From NCBI RefSeq assembly GCF_012395815.1, contig NZ_JAAZQQ010000001.1, forward strand, positions 930,001-994,000: a DNA stretch of 64,000 nt, read 5' to 3'. A program made the translations under genes and the position numbers. Below, piece by piece: positions 1 to 9,102 of this stretch. Within the stretch, counting starts at the first letter, position 1, and every line of letters begins with the position of its first letter. Origin of the DNA: Roseicyclus persicicus (GTDB lineage Bacteria > Pseudomonadota > Alphaproteobacteria > Rhodobacterales > Rhodobacteraceae). The notes beneath the pieces are model-generated. The model did no database searches. It was given only the letters and a program-made list of their open reading frames with translations, and was not told the origin of the DNA.

Positions 1-2
1 TC

Positions 3-56
3 CCCGACGGCCGGGCCTATGCCTGGCACCAGTGGAACGGCAGCCTGGAGGACTGA
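3..56 (+). CDS. C-terminal end of an upstream protein (partial)
   Basis: An open frame enters from the left edge and ends at TGA 54-56, giving the last 17 residues (ending HQWNGSLED). It ends five bases before the next start, so it is probably the previous gene of the same operon. In related genomes a small DUF6446-type protein often lies between glyQ and glyS; this tail could be that protein, but 17 residues cannot prove it. Confidence 0.5.
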   Translation, partial: PDGRAYAWHQWNGSLED

Positions 57-60
57 GCCG

Positions 61-747
61 ATGGACGACCTCGCCGCCGCCCACGCGGCCCTCAAGGCCG
101 AGCACGACAAGCTCAAGCGCCGCCAGGCGCGGAACGAGCGCGCCCAGTTCGCACGCGGGCTGATGCAGGGCATCCTGTCGATGCTGAAACCGGGCGACGT
201 GGTCATCGACTGCGGCGCGAACCTCGGCGACGTCACCGCGCCGCTCGCGGCCACCGGCGCCACCGTCCACGCCTACGAGCCCGACCCCTACGCCTTTTCC
301 CGCCTGTCCGAGCGGGTCGGCGCGTTGCCGAACGTCGTCCTGCACAATGCCGCCGTGGGCGTCACCGACGGCACCGTGCGCCTGATGCGGGCGGCGAACT
401 TCGACGACAACCCCAAGGCCGGCTCGGTGAAGTCCACCGTGATCGCCGGCGGCCGCAACATCGACGAGGGCGAGGCCATCGACGTCGCCATGGTCGCGCT
501 GCCCGGGGTGATCCGCAGCCTCGCCGCCGAGGCGGGCGAGATCGCCTTTCTCAAGATGGATATCGAGGGGGCCGAGCTCGACCTTCTCGAACACATGCAG
601 GCCGAGGGGCTCTTCGACCTCGTCCGCCTGACGGTCGCCGAGACCCACGAAAAGAAATTCGCCGACCTCCGCCCCCGGTTCGCCGCCCTGCGCGAGGCCG
701 TGGCCGCCGCGCACCCCGTCACCCGCGTCAACCTCGACTGGATCTGA
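61..747 (+). CDS. FkbM family SAM-dependent methyltransferase
   Basis: A 228-residue protein of the FkbM methyltransferase family, which usually methylates hydroxyl groups of sugars or small molecules; the substrate here is unknown. The SAM-binding motif VVIDCGANLG is at about residues 47-56, the acidic residue that would hold the ribose is in AYEPDP near 71-76, and the family motif KMDIEGAE is at 165-172. The ATG at 61 was chosen because an in-frame ATG at 19 would overlap the preceding gene. The first 30 residues look like a short coiled coil. It sits four bases before glyS, so it is probably cotranscribed with it. Confidence 0.85.
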   Translation: MDDLAAAHAALKAEHDKLKRRQARNERAQFARGLMQGILSMLKPGDVVIDCGANLGDVTAPLAATGATVHAYEPDPYAFSRLSERVGALPNVVLHNAAVGVTDGTVRLMRAANFDDNPKAGSVKSTVIAGGRNIDEGEAIDVAMVALPGVIRSLAAEAGEIAFLKMDIEGAELDLLEHMQAEGLFDLVRLTVAETHEKKFADLRPRFAALREAVAAAHPVTRVNLDWI

Positions 748-751
748 GCCG

Positions 752-2992
752 ATGCCCGACCTCCTCCTGGAACTCTTCTCCGAGGAAATCCCCGCCCGGA
801 TGCAGGCCCGCGCGGCCGACGACCTGAAGCGGCTGGTGACCGACGGTCTCGTCGAGGCCGGCCTCACCTACGCCTCGGCCGGCGCCTTCGCCACGCCGCG
901 GCGGCTGGTGCTGACGGTCGAGGGGCTGGCGGCCCACAGCCCCACCACCCGCGAGGAACGCCGCGGGCCCCGCACCGACGCGCCCGAGGCCGCGATCGAG
1001 GGCTTCCTGCGCGGCGCCGGCGTCACCCGCGACCAGCTCGAGGCGCGGGCCGACAAGAAGGGCGAGGTGTTCTTCGCCGTGATCGAACGCGCCGGCCGCC
1101 CCGCCGCCGAGATCGTGGCCGAGGTGGTCCCCGCCGTGATCCGTGACTTCCCCTGGCCCAAATCCATGCGCTGGGGCTCGGGGAGCCTTCGCTGGGTGCG
1201 GCCGCTGCAGTCGATCCTGTGCCTGCTGACCAGCGAGGCGGGGGCCGAGGTGGTGCCCTTCGCCGTCGACGGGATCGCCGCGGGCGACACCACCGAGGGC
1301 CACCGCTTCATGGCGCCGGGCCGGTTTTCCGTAAGCTCCTTCGCGGATTACGAGGCGAAGCTCAAACGCGCCCGGGTGATGCTGTCGGCCGCCGAGCGCG
1401 CCGACCACATCCGCCACGACGCCGAGCAGATGGCCTTTGCCGCGGGGCTGGAGATCGTGCCCGACGACGGGCTGCTGGCCGAGGTCGCGGGGCTGGTGGA
1501 ATGGCCCGTGGTGCTGATGGGCCGGATCGAGGACCGCTTCCTCGACCTGCCGCCCGAGGTGCTGCAGACCTCGATGCGCGAGCACCAGAAGTTCTTTTCC
1601 GTGCGCAACCCCGCCACGGGCCGGATCGAACGCTTCGTCACCGTCGCCAACCGCGAGACGGCGGACCACGGCGCGACGATCCTCGCCGGCAACCAGAAGG
1701 TGCTGTCGGCGCGGCTGTCGGACGCCAAGTTCTTCTGGGAGAACGACCTGCGCGTCGCAAAGGCGGGCATGGGCGAGTGGCTGGACGGGCTGAAATCCGT
1801 GACCTTCCACGCGAAACTGGGCTCGCAGGCCGAGCGGATCGACCGCATCGCGGCGCTGGCGCGCGAGATCGCGCCCTTCGTCGGCGCCGATGAGGCGCAG
1901 GCCGAGGAGGCCGCCCGCATCGCCAAGGCCGACCTGCGCTCGGGCATGGTGGGCGAATTCCCGGAACTGCAGGGCGTGATGGGCCGTTACTACGCGCTCG
2001 CCGCGGGCCGCGCGCCCGAGGTGGCCGACGCCGCCCGCGACCACTGGAAGCCGATGGGGGCGGGCGACGAGGTGCCGGCCGCGCCGCTGTCCGTCGCCGT
2101 GTCGCTCGCCGACAAGATCGACACGCTGACCGGCTTCTGGGCCATCGACGAGAAGCCCACCGGGTCCAAGGACCCCTACGCGCTGCGGCGGGCGGCGCTG
2201 GGGATCATCCGCATCATCCTGTCGGGGCATCTGCGGCTGCGGCTCGACCGGGCCGTCGATGCGCAGCTTCTGCGCCACAAGATCGCCCTGAGCCGCCCCA
2301 AGGTCGGCGACGACGTGATCGACACCCTGCAGGAGATCCTCGAGGACGTGTCCGAACGCGGTGTCTTCGGCGCCGCCTTCCATGCCGTGACCGACCGCCT
2401 GCGCGCGGCGGGGCAGGAGCCGTCCGAGGCGCTCCGCACCGTGGGCGACCTGGTGCCGGACCTGTCCACCGACCTCCTCGCCTTCTTTCACGACCGCCTC
2501 AAGGTCCACCTCCGCGACGAGGGGCTGCGCCACGACGTGATCGACGCGGCGCTGTCCAAGCCCCCGGTGGACGACCTCGCCCTCGTCGTGGCCCGCGCCC
2601 GGGCGCTGTCGGCCTTCCTCGCCACGCCCGACGGCGAGAACCTCGTGCAGGGCTACCGCCGCGCCAACAACATCCTGACCCAGGCCGAGGCCAAGGACGG
2701 GGTGGAGTACCGCTTCGGCGCCGACCCGAAATTCGCCGAGACCGACGCCGAGCGCGCGCTCTTCGCCGCGCTGGCCAAGGCGCGGGCGGCCATCGCCCCC
2801 GCGCTCGAGGCCGAGGACTTCGCGGCGGCGATGTCGCAGATGGCGGCGCTCCGCGGGCCGGTCGATGCCTTCTTCGAGGCGGTACAGGTCAATGCCGACA
2901 ACCAGATCGTGCGGCGCAACCGCCTGAATCTGCTGCACAGCATCGTGGAAACCTGCGGCGCGGTCGCCGACCTGTCGCGGCTGGAGGGCTGA
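752..2992 (+). CDS. glyS: Glycine--tRNA ligase beta subunit
   Basis: The beta subunit (746 residues) of the heterotetrameric bacterial glycyl-tRNA synthetase; with the alpha subunit GlyQ it charges tRNA-Gly in the cytoplasm. The N-terminus MPDLLLELFSEEIPARM is the family signature, LREHQKFF-like sequence (SMREHQKFFSV) lies near residue 275, and the C-terminal third carries the anticodon-binding region ending NRLNLLHSIVE. Length is in the family range (about 690-760). GlyQ is not in the window and should lie just upstream. The start follows the FkbM stop by four bases. Confidence 0.97.
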   Translation: MPDLLLELFSEEIPARMQARAADDLKRLVTDGLVEAGLTYASAGAFATPRRLVLTVEGLAAHSPTTREERRGPRTDAPEAAIEGFLRGAGVTRDQLEARADKKGEVFFAVIERAGRPAAEIVAEVVPAVIRDFPWPKSMRWGSGSLRWVRPLQSILCLLTSEAGAEVVPFAVDGIAAGDTTEGHRFMAPGRFSVSSFADYEAKLKRARVMLSAAERADHIRHDAEQMAFAAGLEIVPDDGLLAEVAGLVEWPVVLMGRIEDRFLDLPPEVLQTSMREHQKFFSVRNPATGRIERFVTVANRETADHGATILAGNQKVLSARLSDAKFFWENDLRVAKAGMGEWLDGLKSVTFHAKLGSQAERIDRIAALAREIAPFVGADEAQAEEAARIAKADLRSGMVGEFPELQGVMGRYYALAAGRAPEVADAARDHWKPMGAGDEVPAAPLSVAVSLADKIDTLTGFWAIDEKPTGSKDPYALRRAALGIIRIILSGHLRLRLDRAVDAQLLRHKIALSRPKVGDDVIDTLQEILEDVSERGVFGAAFHAVTDRLRAAGQEPSEALRTVGDLVPDLSTDLLAFFHDRLKVHLRDEGLRHDVIDAALSKPPVDDLALVVARARALSAFLATPDGENLVQGYRRANNILTQAEAKDGVEYRFGADPKFAETDAERALFAALAKARAAIAPALEAEDFAAAMSQMAALRGPVDAFFEAVQVNADNQIVRRNRLNLLHSIVETCGAVADLSRLEG

Positions 2993-3098
2993 GCCGCGGC
3001 GGTCCGGCGTCCGCCCGGCCTGACAGAATTCGCGACGGAGTCACTGGACACTTCACGCGTGGGTTGTATCTTTTGCTGCAGATGCAAACGGGCCCCCC

Positions 3099-5654
3099 AT
3101 GCTGACCACGCCGGACTTCACCGAGATCACCGCCACCGCCGAGATCCGGACCTCCACCCATGGCAACCGCGCCAAGTGCCTGCAGCGTCTGGTGCGGCTC
3201 GACCTGCCGGTGCCCAAGACCGTGGCGCTCAGCTTCGACACCGTGCGCGCCATCGCGGGCGGGCGCCTGCCCGACCTGCGCGCGCTGATCGGGGTGTTCG
3301 ACGACGGCGCGCTCCTGTCCGTCCGGTCGTCCTCGCAGATGCATGACTGGGGCGGGCCGGGCACGATCCTCAACATCGGCATGACCGACGCCAAGGCGGC
3401 GGACCTTGCCCGGACCCACGGGCAGGACGCGGCCGACGCGCTCTATGTCGGTTTCATCCGCAGCTACGCGGTGGACGTGCTGCGCCTCGACGCGGACGGG
3501 TTCGAGGGGCCGATGACGCCGCGGCTGGCCAAGGCCGAGTTCGAGGCCGAGATGGAGGAGCCGTTTCCGCAGGACCCGGCCGAGCAGCTGGCCGAGGTGC
3601 TGAAATCCATGGCCCGCGCCTGGGAGGGCACCACCGCGCGGCTTCTGCGGCAGGCGCAGGGCGCGCCGGCGGATGCGGGGCTGGGCCTGGTGGTGCAGGA
3701 AATGGCGCTGGGCATCGGGCAGGGGCTGTCGGGGTCGGGCGTGGTGCAGTTCGCCTCGCCCGAGACCGGCGAGCCGCAGGTGACGGGCCGCTGGCTGCCG
3801 CAGGGGCAGGGCCGCGCCGCGCTGTCCGAGGCCGACGCGCAGTTCATCGTCCGCGACCCGCGCGGCAAGGCGCTGGAGGACGGCGCGCCCGAGCAGGTCG
3901 CGGCGCTGAAATCCGCCGGCCGGCTGACCCGCGAGCGGCTGCGCGAGGAGATGCAGATCGAGTTCACCCTGATGAACGGGCAGCTCTCGATCCTCGACGC
4001 GGTGAAATGCCCCCGTTCGGGCCGGGCCGAGGTGGCCATCGCCGTGGCGCTGGCCGAGGACGGCATCATCACCCGCGACGAGGCGATGCTGCGCATTCCG
4101 CCCTTCACGCTGAACCAGCTCCTGCACCGGCAGGTCAGCCCGCTGGCCGACCGCGACGTGCTGACCCGTGGCATCGCCGCGGCCCCCGGCGCCGCGACCG
4201 GCAAGATCGTGTTCACCGCGACCGCCGCGCAGGCGATGGCCGCGCAGGGCGAGGCCTGCATCCTCGTGCGCCGCGAGACCAGCCCCGAGGACATCCGCGG
4301 GATGCACGCCGCGCAGGCGATCCTGACCGAGCGCGGCGGCATGACCTCCCACGCCGCGGTGATCGCCCGCGGCCTCGGCCTGCCCTGCGTCAGCGGCGCG
4401 ACGCGGCTGCAGCTCGACGCGCGCAAGAAGATGCTGACCGTGCCCGGCCGCAAGGTGTTCCACGAGGGCGACATCATCACCGTCGACGGCTCCACCGGCG
4501 AGGTGCTGGTGGGCGCGCCGCCGCTGGTCGAGCCCGCGCTGGGCGGGGCCTTCGCCACGCTGATGGACTGGGCCGACGCCGCCCGCGACATCGGCGTGCG
4601 CGCCAATGCCGACACGCCCGAGGACGCCGCCATGGCGCAGCGCTTCGGCGTCGACGGGATCGGGCTCTGCCGCACGGAACACATGTTCTTCGACTCCGCG
4701 CGCCTGACCGTGATGCGCGAGATGATCTTCGCAGAGAACCCGGCCGACCGCGCCGCGGCGCTCGACCGGCTGCTGCCGATGCAGCGCGCCGACTTCATCG
4801 AGCTGTTCCGCATGATGCAGGGCCAGCCGGTGACGATCCGCCTGTTCGACCCGCCCCTGCACGAGTTCCTGCCCGGCGACCGCGACGGAATCCGGGCGCT
4901 GGCCGAGGCGCTGGACCTGCCGGTGTCCCGCGTGCAGGCCCGGATCGAGAGCTTGCAGGAATTCAACCCGATGCTGGGCATGAGGGGCGTGCGGCTTGGG
5001 GTTACGGTCCCCGAGATTTACGAAATGCAAGCCCGCGCCATTTTCGAGGCGACGATCAAGGCGTCCCGCCAGGGCGCGCCCGTGGTGCCCGAGATCATGA
5101 TCCCGCTGGTGTCCGCCCGCCGCGAGGTCGAGCTGGTCAAGGGCCGGATCGACGCCATCGCGGCCGAGGTGAAATCCAAGACCGGGACCGAGTTCACCTA
5201 CCGCCTCGGCGTGATGGTCGAGACCCCGCGCGCGGCGCTGCGGGCCGGCGAGATCGCCGAGCATTCGGCCTTCCTGTCCTTCGGCACCAACGACCTGACG
5301 CAGATGGCCTATGGCCTCAGCCGCGATGACGCCGGGCGCTTCATGTCGGCCTATGTGCAGCTGGGCGTGTTCCCCGAGGATCCGTTCCAGCAGCTCGACA
5401 TCGACGGGGTGGGCGAGTTGATGCTGCTGGGTGCCGAGCGCGGGCGCCATGCGCGCCCCGACCTCATGCTGTCGATCTGCGGCGAACATGCCGGCCACCC
5501 CGCCACCATCGCCTTCAGCCGCAAGGCGGGGTTCGACTATGTCTCCTGCTCGCCCTTCCGGGTTCCGGTGGCCAAACTCGCGGCGGCGCAATTGTCCATT
5601 CAGGACAAGCATTTGCCGCAGAGAGTTGAGACGCTGCATGAAGATCGCGGCTGA
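3099..5654 (+). CDS. Pyruvate phosphate dikinase-like PEP-binding protein
   Basis: An 851-residue relative of pyruvate, phosphate dikinase, the enzyme that interconverts pyruvate and PEP. The phosphohistidine domain is intact (TERGGMTSHAAVIARG, His418), and the PEP/TIM-barrel domain keeps SFGTNDLTQ and the catalytic cysteine in SICGEHAG (Cys794). The N-terminal nucleotide-binding domain is about 37 residues shorter than in true PPDK. It lacks the usual KGANLAEM start and has LSILDAVKC where PPDK has an LQTR-type motif, so ATP use is doubtful. It follows glyS by 106 bases with its own leader, a common arrangement in this order. True PPDK activity is unproven. Confidence 0.8.
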   Translation: MLTTPDFTEITATAEIRTSTHGNRAKCLQRLVRLDLPVPKTVALSFDTVRAIAGGRLPDLRALIGVFDDGALLSVRSSSQMHDWGGPGTILNIGMTDAKAADLARTHGQDAADALYVGFIRSYAVDVLRLDADGFEGPMTPRLAKAEFEAEMEEPFPQDPAEQLAEVLKSMARAWEGTTARLLRQAQGAPADAGLGLVVQEMALGIGQGLSGSGVVQFASPETGEPQVTGRWLPQGQGRAALSEADAQFIVRDPRGKALEDGAPEQVAALKSAGRLTRERLREEMQIEFTLMNGQLSILDAVKCPRSGRAEVAIAVALAEDGIITRDEAMLRIPPFTLNQLLHRQVSPLADRDVLTRGIAAAPGAATGKIVFTATAAQAMAAQGEACILVRRETSPEDIRGMHAAQAILTERGGMTSHAAVIARGLGLPCVSGATRLQLDARKKMLTVPGRKVFHEGDIITVDGSTGEVLVGAPPLVEPALGGAFATLMDWADAARDIGVRANADTPEDAAMAQRFGVDGIGLCRTEHMFFDSARLTVMREMIFAENPADRAAALDRLLPMQRADFIELFRMMQGQPVTIRLFDPPLHEFLPGDRDGIRALAEALDLPVSRVQARIESLQEFNPMLGMRGVRLGVTVPEIYEMQARAIFEATIKASRQGAPVVPEIMIPLVSARREVELVKGRIDAIAAEVKSKTGTEFTYRLGVMVETPRAALRAGEIAEHSAFLSFGTNDLTQMAYGLSRDDAGRFMSAYVQLGVFPEDPFQQLDIDGVGELMLLGAERGRHARPDLMLSICGEHAGHPATIAFSRKAGFDYVSCSPFRVPVAKLAAAQLSIQDKHLPQRVETLHEDRG

Positions 5655-5816
5655 TCCTGCGCGAATCTAATCTAATTCTAGAGGTCGCCTTGGCCTCGCC
5701 CGCAAGATTCGGTGCGCGTTTGGGAATTCGCGGCATCGGGGGTATGACCCCGAATCAGCGGCATCATTGAGAGAGCAGGCCGGAGCGGGGCGCAGACCCC
5801 GGAAAGGGTAAACGAC

Positions 5817-6488
5817 ATGACGGCTCGACGGTTTCTCGTCGCGCTCTGCGCGGCGGCCCTGACGCTTGCGGCCCCGGTGCGGGCCGACGTCACGGCCAGT
5901 TCCTCCACCCCCGGTGCGTCCAGCGACATCGGCCTGCGCCTCGGCGCGCTGATGGGCGTCGAGACCAGTTCGCTCGCCGGGCTGTCGGGCGACCGTTTGC
6001 GCCGGATCGGCGCGCCCTTCACCGGCCGCGGCGGCGGCAGCGACCCGCGGGTCATGTCGGCCTCGGCCCTCGACGCCATGCCGCGCCCCCGTGGCAACCG
6101 CCAGTGGCGCTGCCTGACCGAAGCGATCTACTTCGAGGCCCGCGGCGAGAGCATCGAGGGCCAGTATGCCGTGGCCGAGGTGGTGCTGAACCGCGTCGAC
6201 AACGCCAACTACCCCGGCTCGATCTGCGAGGTGGTGAACCAGGGCACCGGGCGCCGCTACGCCTGCCAGTTCACCTACACCTGCGACGGCATCCCCGAGG
6301 TGGTCACCGACGACCGCGCCTGGAACCGGGCCGGGCAGATCGCCCGCATCATGATGGAGGGCGCGCCGCGCGACCTGACCGCCGGGGCGACGCATTACCA
6401 CGCCGACTGGGTCAGCCCCAGCTGGGCCCGCGTCTACCCGCGGACGGCCCGCCACGGCAGCCACCTGTTCTACCGCCAGCAGTACTGA
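5817..6488 (+). CDS. Cell wall hydrolase, SleB/Hydrolase_2 family
   Basis: A 223-residue exported protein. Residues 1-24 form a signal peptide ending near PVRADV. The C-terminal half from [18 protein letters not shown] onward is the Hydrolase_2 (SleB-like lytic) domain, with the expected glutamate in the [10 protein letters not shown] motif and CQFTYTC further on. It probably cleaves peptidoglycan in the periplasm during growth. It is preceded by a 162-base gap containing a small TCGGGG/CCCCGA hairpin and probably its promoter. The good Shine-Dalgarno-like GGAAAGGG lies about eight bases before the ATG. Confidence 0.85.
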   Translation: MTARRFLVALCAAALTLAAPVRADVTASSSTPGASSDIGLRLGALMGVETSSLAGLSGDRLRRIGAPFTGRGGGSDPRVMSASALDAMPRPRGNRQWRCLTEAIYFEARGESIEGQYAVAEVVLNRVDNANYPGSICEVVNQGTGRRYACQFTYTCDGIPEVVTDDRAWNRAGQIARIMMEGAPRDLTAGATHYHADWVSPSWARVYPRTARHGSHLFYRQQY

Positions 6489-6561
6489 CAGGTCGCGGAC
6501 CGCCGCCGGCCTGCCGCCTCCGGGCATGGCCGGGGCCGCGCCCGCGTGCTAGGCCGGCGCC

Positions 6562-7506
6562 ATGAGCGACGAGATTTCCCAGGCCTTCCGCCACCCCTCC
6601 GAACGCGCCAAGGCGCTGGCCGGCGACCCGCCGCGCGACCGCATCTCGATGACCGGCCACCGCCGCGAGGTCGAGATCGGCGCCTTCCAGTCCGAGCGCG
6701 GCGTGACCCAGACCGTGCAGTTCGACGTGGTGGTCGAGGTCGAGACCCGCGCCGAGCAGGCCGTCGACGACGTCGACCGCATCCTCAGCTACGACACCAT
6801 CGTCGAGGCGATCGACGCCGCGCTGGCCGAGGAGCGGGTCAACCTGCTGGAAACGCTGGCCTCCCGCATCGCCGACCGCATCCTCGCCCACCCGCTGGCG
6901 GCGCGCTGCATCGTGCGGATCGGCAAGCTCGACCGCGGGCCCTACGTGCTGGGCGTCGAGATCCTGCGCAACGCGCCCGAGAACCGCCGCCGCCTGCGCC
7001 TGCTGCCCGAGGACGCGCCGCACCCGCGCATCGTGTTCCTGTCGGCCGAGGCCATCGCGCGGCCCGACCTGTCGGCGCTGCTCGACCGGCTGGAGGAGGG
7101 CGGCGCGCCGCTGATCCTTTGCGTCGGGCGGCCCGACCTGCCGGCCCCGCAGGCCGCGCACCCCCTGCCGCAGCGGCGGATCAACCTGCTCGCCATCGAG
7201 CAGGCGGCCTGGGTGCTCGCCGCCCGCGACCCGCGCTGCGTGGTGGTCGACAGCCGGACCGAGCTCGACTGGGCCATGCGCCACGGCCGGATCAGCGTCT
7301 GGGCGCCGTCCAAGCTGGTGCTCGACGCCCATGACGGGCCGCCCGCGTCGGTCACCGACCCGCTGGCCCTCGCGCTTTGGCTGGCGCAGGGGTTCGAGGC
7401 GCTGGAGGTGCTCGCCTTCGGGGGCGCCGAGGGCGTGGCCGCGCCCGCCGGCCTGCGGCTCAGCCGTCTTGGCCCGCGCGATCCCGTGCCCGCGGCCGCA
7501 TCTTGA
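6562..7506 (+). CDS. folB: Dihydroneopterin aldolase with C-terminal extension
   Basis: Residues 25-135 form the dihydroneopterin aldolase fold (VEIGAFQSERG, SYDTIVEAIDAAL, and the substrate-binding NLLETLASRIAD), which makes 6-hydroxymethyl-dihydropterin in folate synthesis. Ordinary FolB is about 120 residues, but this protein is 314. The extra region (about 150-310) contains RRINLLAIEQAAWVLA and ASVTDPLALALWLA, which faintly resemble the end of an amino acid kinase fold; this is my inference. folP, the next folate step, lies one gene downstream on the same strand. The last 47 bases overlap the opposing GNAT gene. Confidence 0.85.
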   Translation: MSDEISQAFRHPSERAKALAGDPPRDRISMTGHRREVEIGAFQSERGVTQTVQFDVVVEVETRAEQAVDDVDRILSYDTIVEAIDAALAEERVNLLETLASRIADRILAHPLAARCIVRIGKLDRGPYVLGVEILRNAPENRRRLRLLPEDAPHPRIVFLSAEAIARPDLSALLDRLEEGGAPLILCVGRPDLPAPQAAHPLPQRRINLLAIEQAAWVLAARDPRCVVVDSRTELDWAMRHGRISVWAPSKLVLDAHDGPPASVTDPLALALWLAQGFEALEVLAFGGAEGVAAPAGLRLSRLGPRDPVPAAAS

Positions 7507-7942
7507 GCCGCATCAGGATCTCGCCCTTGACGGTGCCGTTGCGGACGAAGCCGGCCTTTTCCAGAATGCGGATCGACGCCGCGTTGTCCGCCGCCACCAG
7601 CGCGAAGAAGTGGTCCTCGCGCAGCACGTCCACCGCGTGATCCAGCGCCGCCTGCACGAATTCGCTGGCCAGACCCTGGCCCGCCAGCTCGGGCAGGAAA
7701 TGGAAGCTCAGGTCGAGCCCCTCGTCGCCGAAGCCGATGCGGAAGCCCGCCACCCCGACCTCGTGGCCGGCATGGGTCAGGACCCAGGGCGCGACCGCGT
7801 GCAGGGTCCAGTCCTGCATGTCGGCCTCGAGCCGCACCGGCCCGCGCACGGGGCCGAACAGCGATGCATAAAGATCGGCCGCACCGGGGTGCGGCGCCCG
7901 ACCCGAAAGGCGGGCGCTTCTGAAAAGGGTTTGCGCGTCCAT
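7460..7942 (-). CDS. GNAT family N-acetyltransferase
   Basis: A 160-residue RimJ/RimL-type acetyltransferase. Recognisable parts are VGVAGFRIGFG (beta strand 4 region), LPELAGQGLASEFVQAAL (acetyl-CoA pyrophosphate loop, QGLASE in place of the usual QGxGxA/G) and AADNAASIRILEKAGF near residue 125, the classic C-terminal signature. Substrate is unknown. It is transcribed against folB and folP, and its 3' end overlaps the folB 3' end by 47 bases. The start at 7942 lies in the 112-base divergent gap before folP. Confidence 0.85.
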   Translation of the reverse strand: MDAQTLFRSARLSGRAPHPGAADLYASLFGPVRGPVRLEADMQDWTLHAVAPWVLTHAGHEVGVAGFRIGFGDEGLDLSFHFLPELAGQGLASEFVQAALDHAVDVLREDHFFALVAADNAASIRILEKAGFVRNGTVKGEILMRLKMRPRARDRAGQDG

Positions 7943-8054
7943 GCGCGCATGAGGCGGGGAAACTTACGTTGCGTCAAGTGACGCTTTTGCGATTGGGTCC
8001 GTCCTTGCGCGCCCCCCTTGCCAAGCCGCCCCCCGGGCGGATAGGCGCGCGGTC

Positions 8055-9071
8055 ATGACCGACATCCGCCTGCGCCCGATCCCGCTGACCGACCCCGCCC
8101 ATGGCCGTGGCGGCCTGCCGCTGGCCGGGGGCTGGGTGCGCTTCACCCATCTCGAACGCCTCGCCCGCGGGCGCGCGCCCGAGATCGTCGCCGCCGCCGA
8201 TCTGCCCGAGGCTGTGCTCGCGCCCTTCCTTGCGCCGCGCGCCGCCATCGCGGGCCTGTCGCTGGACCGGCCGCGCCTGATGGGCATCGTCAACGTGACG
8301 CCCGACAGCTTCTCGGACGGCGGTCAGCACGGGCAGACCGACGCCGCCGTGGCGCGCGGGCAGGCGCTTCTGTCCGAGGGGGCGGACCTGCTCGACATCG
8401 GCGGGGAATCGACCCGCCCCGGGGCCGCGGAACTGCCGGCCGAGGCCGAGGCCGCCCGCGTCGTCCCGGTGATCGCGGGGCTGCGCGCGGCGGGCGTGAC
8501 CGCGCCTGTCAGCCTCGACACCCGCAAATCGGCGGTGGCCAAGGCGGGCCTCGACGCCGGCGCCGATATCCTGAACGACGTCTCGGGCCTGCGCTTCGAC
8601 CCGGCACTGGCCGGCGTCGCGGCCGCGGCGAACGCGCCGCTGATCCTGATGCATTCCATCGGCACGCCCGAGACGATGCAGGACATGGCGGCCACGGCCT
8701 ACGACGACGTGCTGCTCGACGCCTACGACGCGCTGGCGGCCGCGGTGGCGCAGGCCGAGGCCGCGGGCGTGCCGCGCGCGCGCATCCTCGTCGACCCCGG
8801 CATCGGCTTCGGCAAGACGCTGGAGCAGAACATGGCGCTCCTGTCGCGCATCGGCCTGTTCCACGGGCTCGGCTGCGGCATCCTTCTGGGCGTGTCCCGC
8901 AAGGGCATGATCGGCCGCCTCGCGGACGAGCCCGTCGCCGCGCGGCGCGGCCCCGGATCGGCGGCGATCGGCCTATGGGCGGTCGCGCAGGGGGTACAGA
9001 TGCTGCGGGTTCATGATATGGACATGCACAGGCAGGCACTGGCGCTGTGGCAGGCGCTGGTGGCGCGCTGA
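8055..9071 (+). CDS. folP: Dihydropteroate synthase
   Basis: Condenses 6-hydroxymethyl-dihydropterin pyrophosphate with p-aminobenzoate to give dihydropteroate. The family signatures are clear: [15 protein letters not shown] near residue 76, [11 protein letters not shown] near 115, ILNDVSG near 175, [11 protein letters not shown] near 246 and GVSRKGMIG near 280. Length is 338 residues, longer than the usual 280 because of about 70 extra N-terminal residues ([15 protein letters not shown]) found in some Rhodobacterales homologues. glmM follows 31 bases later, the same FolP-GlmM pairing as in E. coli. Confidence 0.96.
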   Translation: MTDIRLRPIPLTDPAHGRGGLPLAGGWVRFTHLERLARGRAPEIVAAADLPEAVLAPFLAPRAAIAGLSLDRPRLMGIVNVTPDSFSDGGQHGQTDAAVARGQALLSEGADLLDIGGESTRPGAAELPAEAEAARVVPVIAGLRAAGVTAPVSLDTRKSAVAKAGLDAGADILNDVSGLRFDPALAGVAAAANAPLILMHSIGTPETMQDMAATAYDDVLLDAYDALAAAVAQAEAAGVPRARILVDPGIGFGKTLEQNMALLSRIGLFHGLGCGILLGVSRKGMIGRLADEPVAARRGPGSAAIGLWAVAQGVQMLRVHDMDMHRQALALWQALVAR

Positions 9072-9102
9072 GACGCGCGGGCGAAGGACAAGAGAGAGCG
9101 GC

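Noticed and set aside
728-2938. A 736-codon minus-strand frame opposite glyS
   Set aside because: It lies wholly opposite a clear glyS and has the low-complexity composition of an antisense shadow.
2889-5639. A 916-codon minus-strand frame opposite the PPDK-like gene
   Set aside because: It is rich in His, Arg and Gly with no recognisable domain, opposite a gene with clear catalytic motifs.
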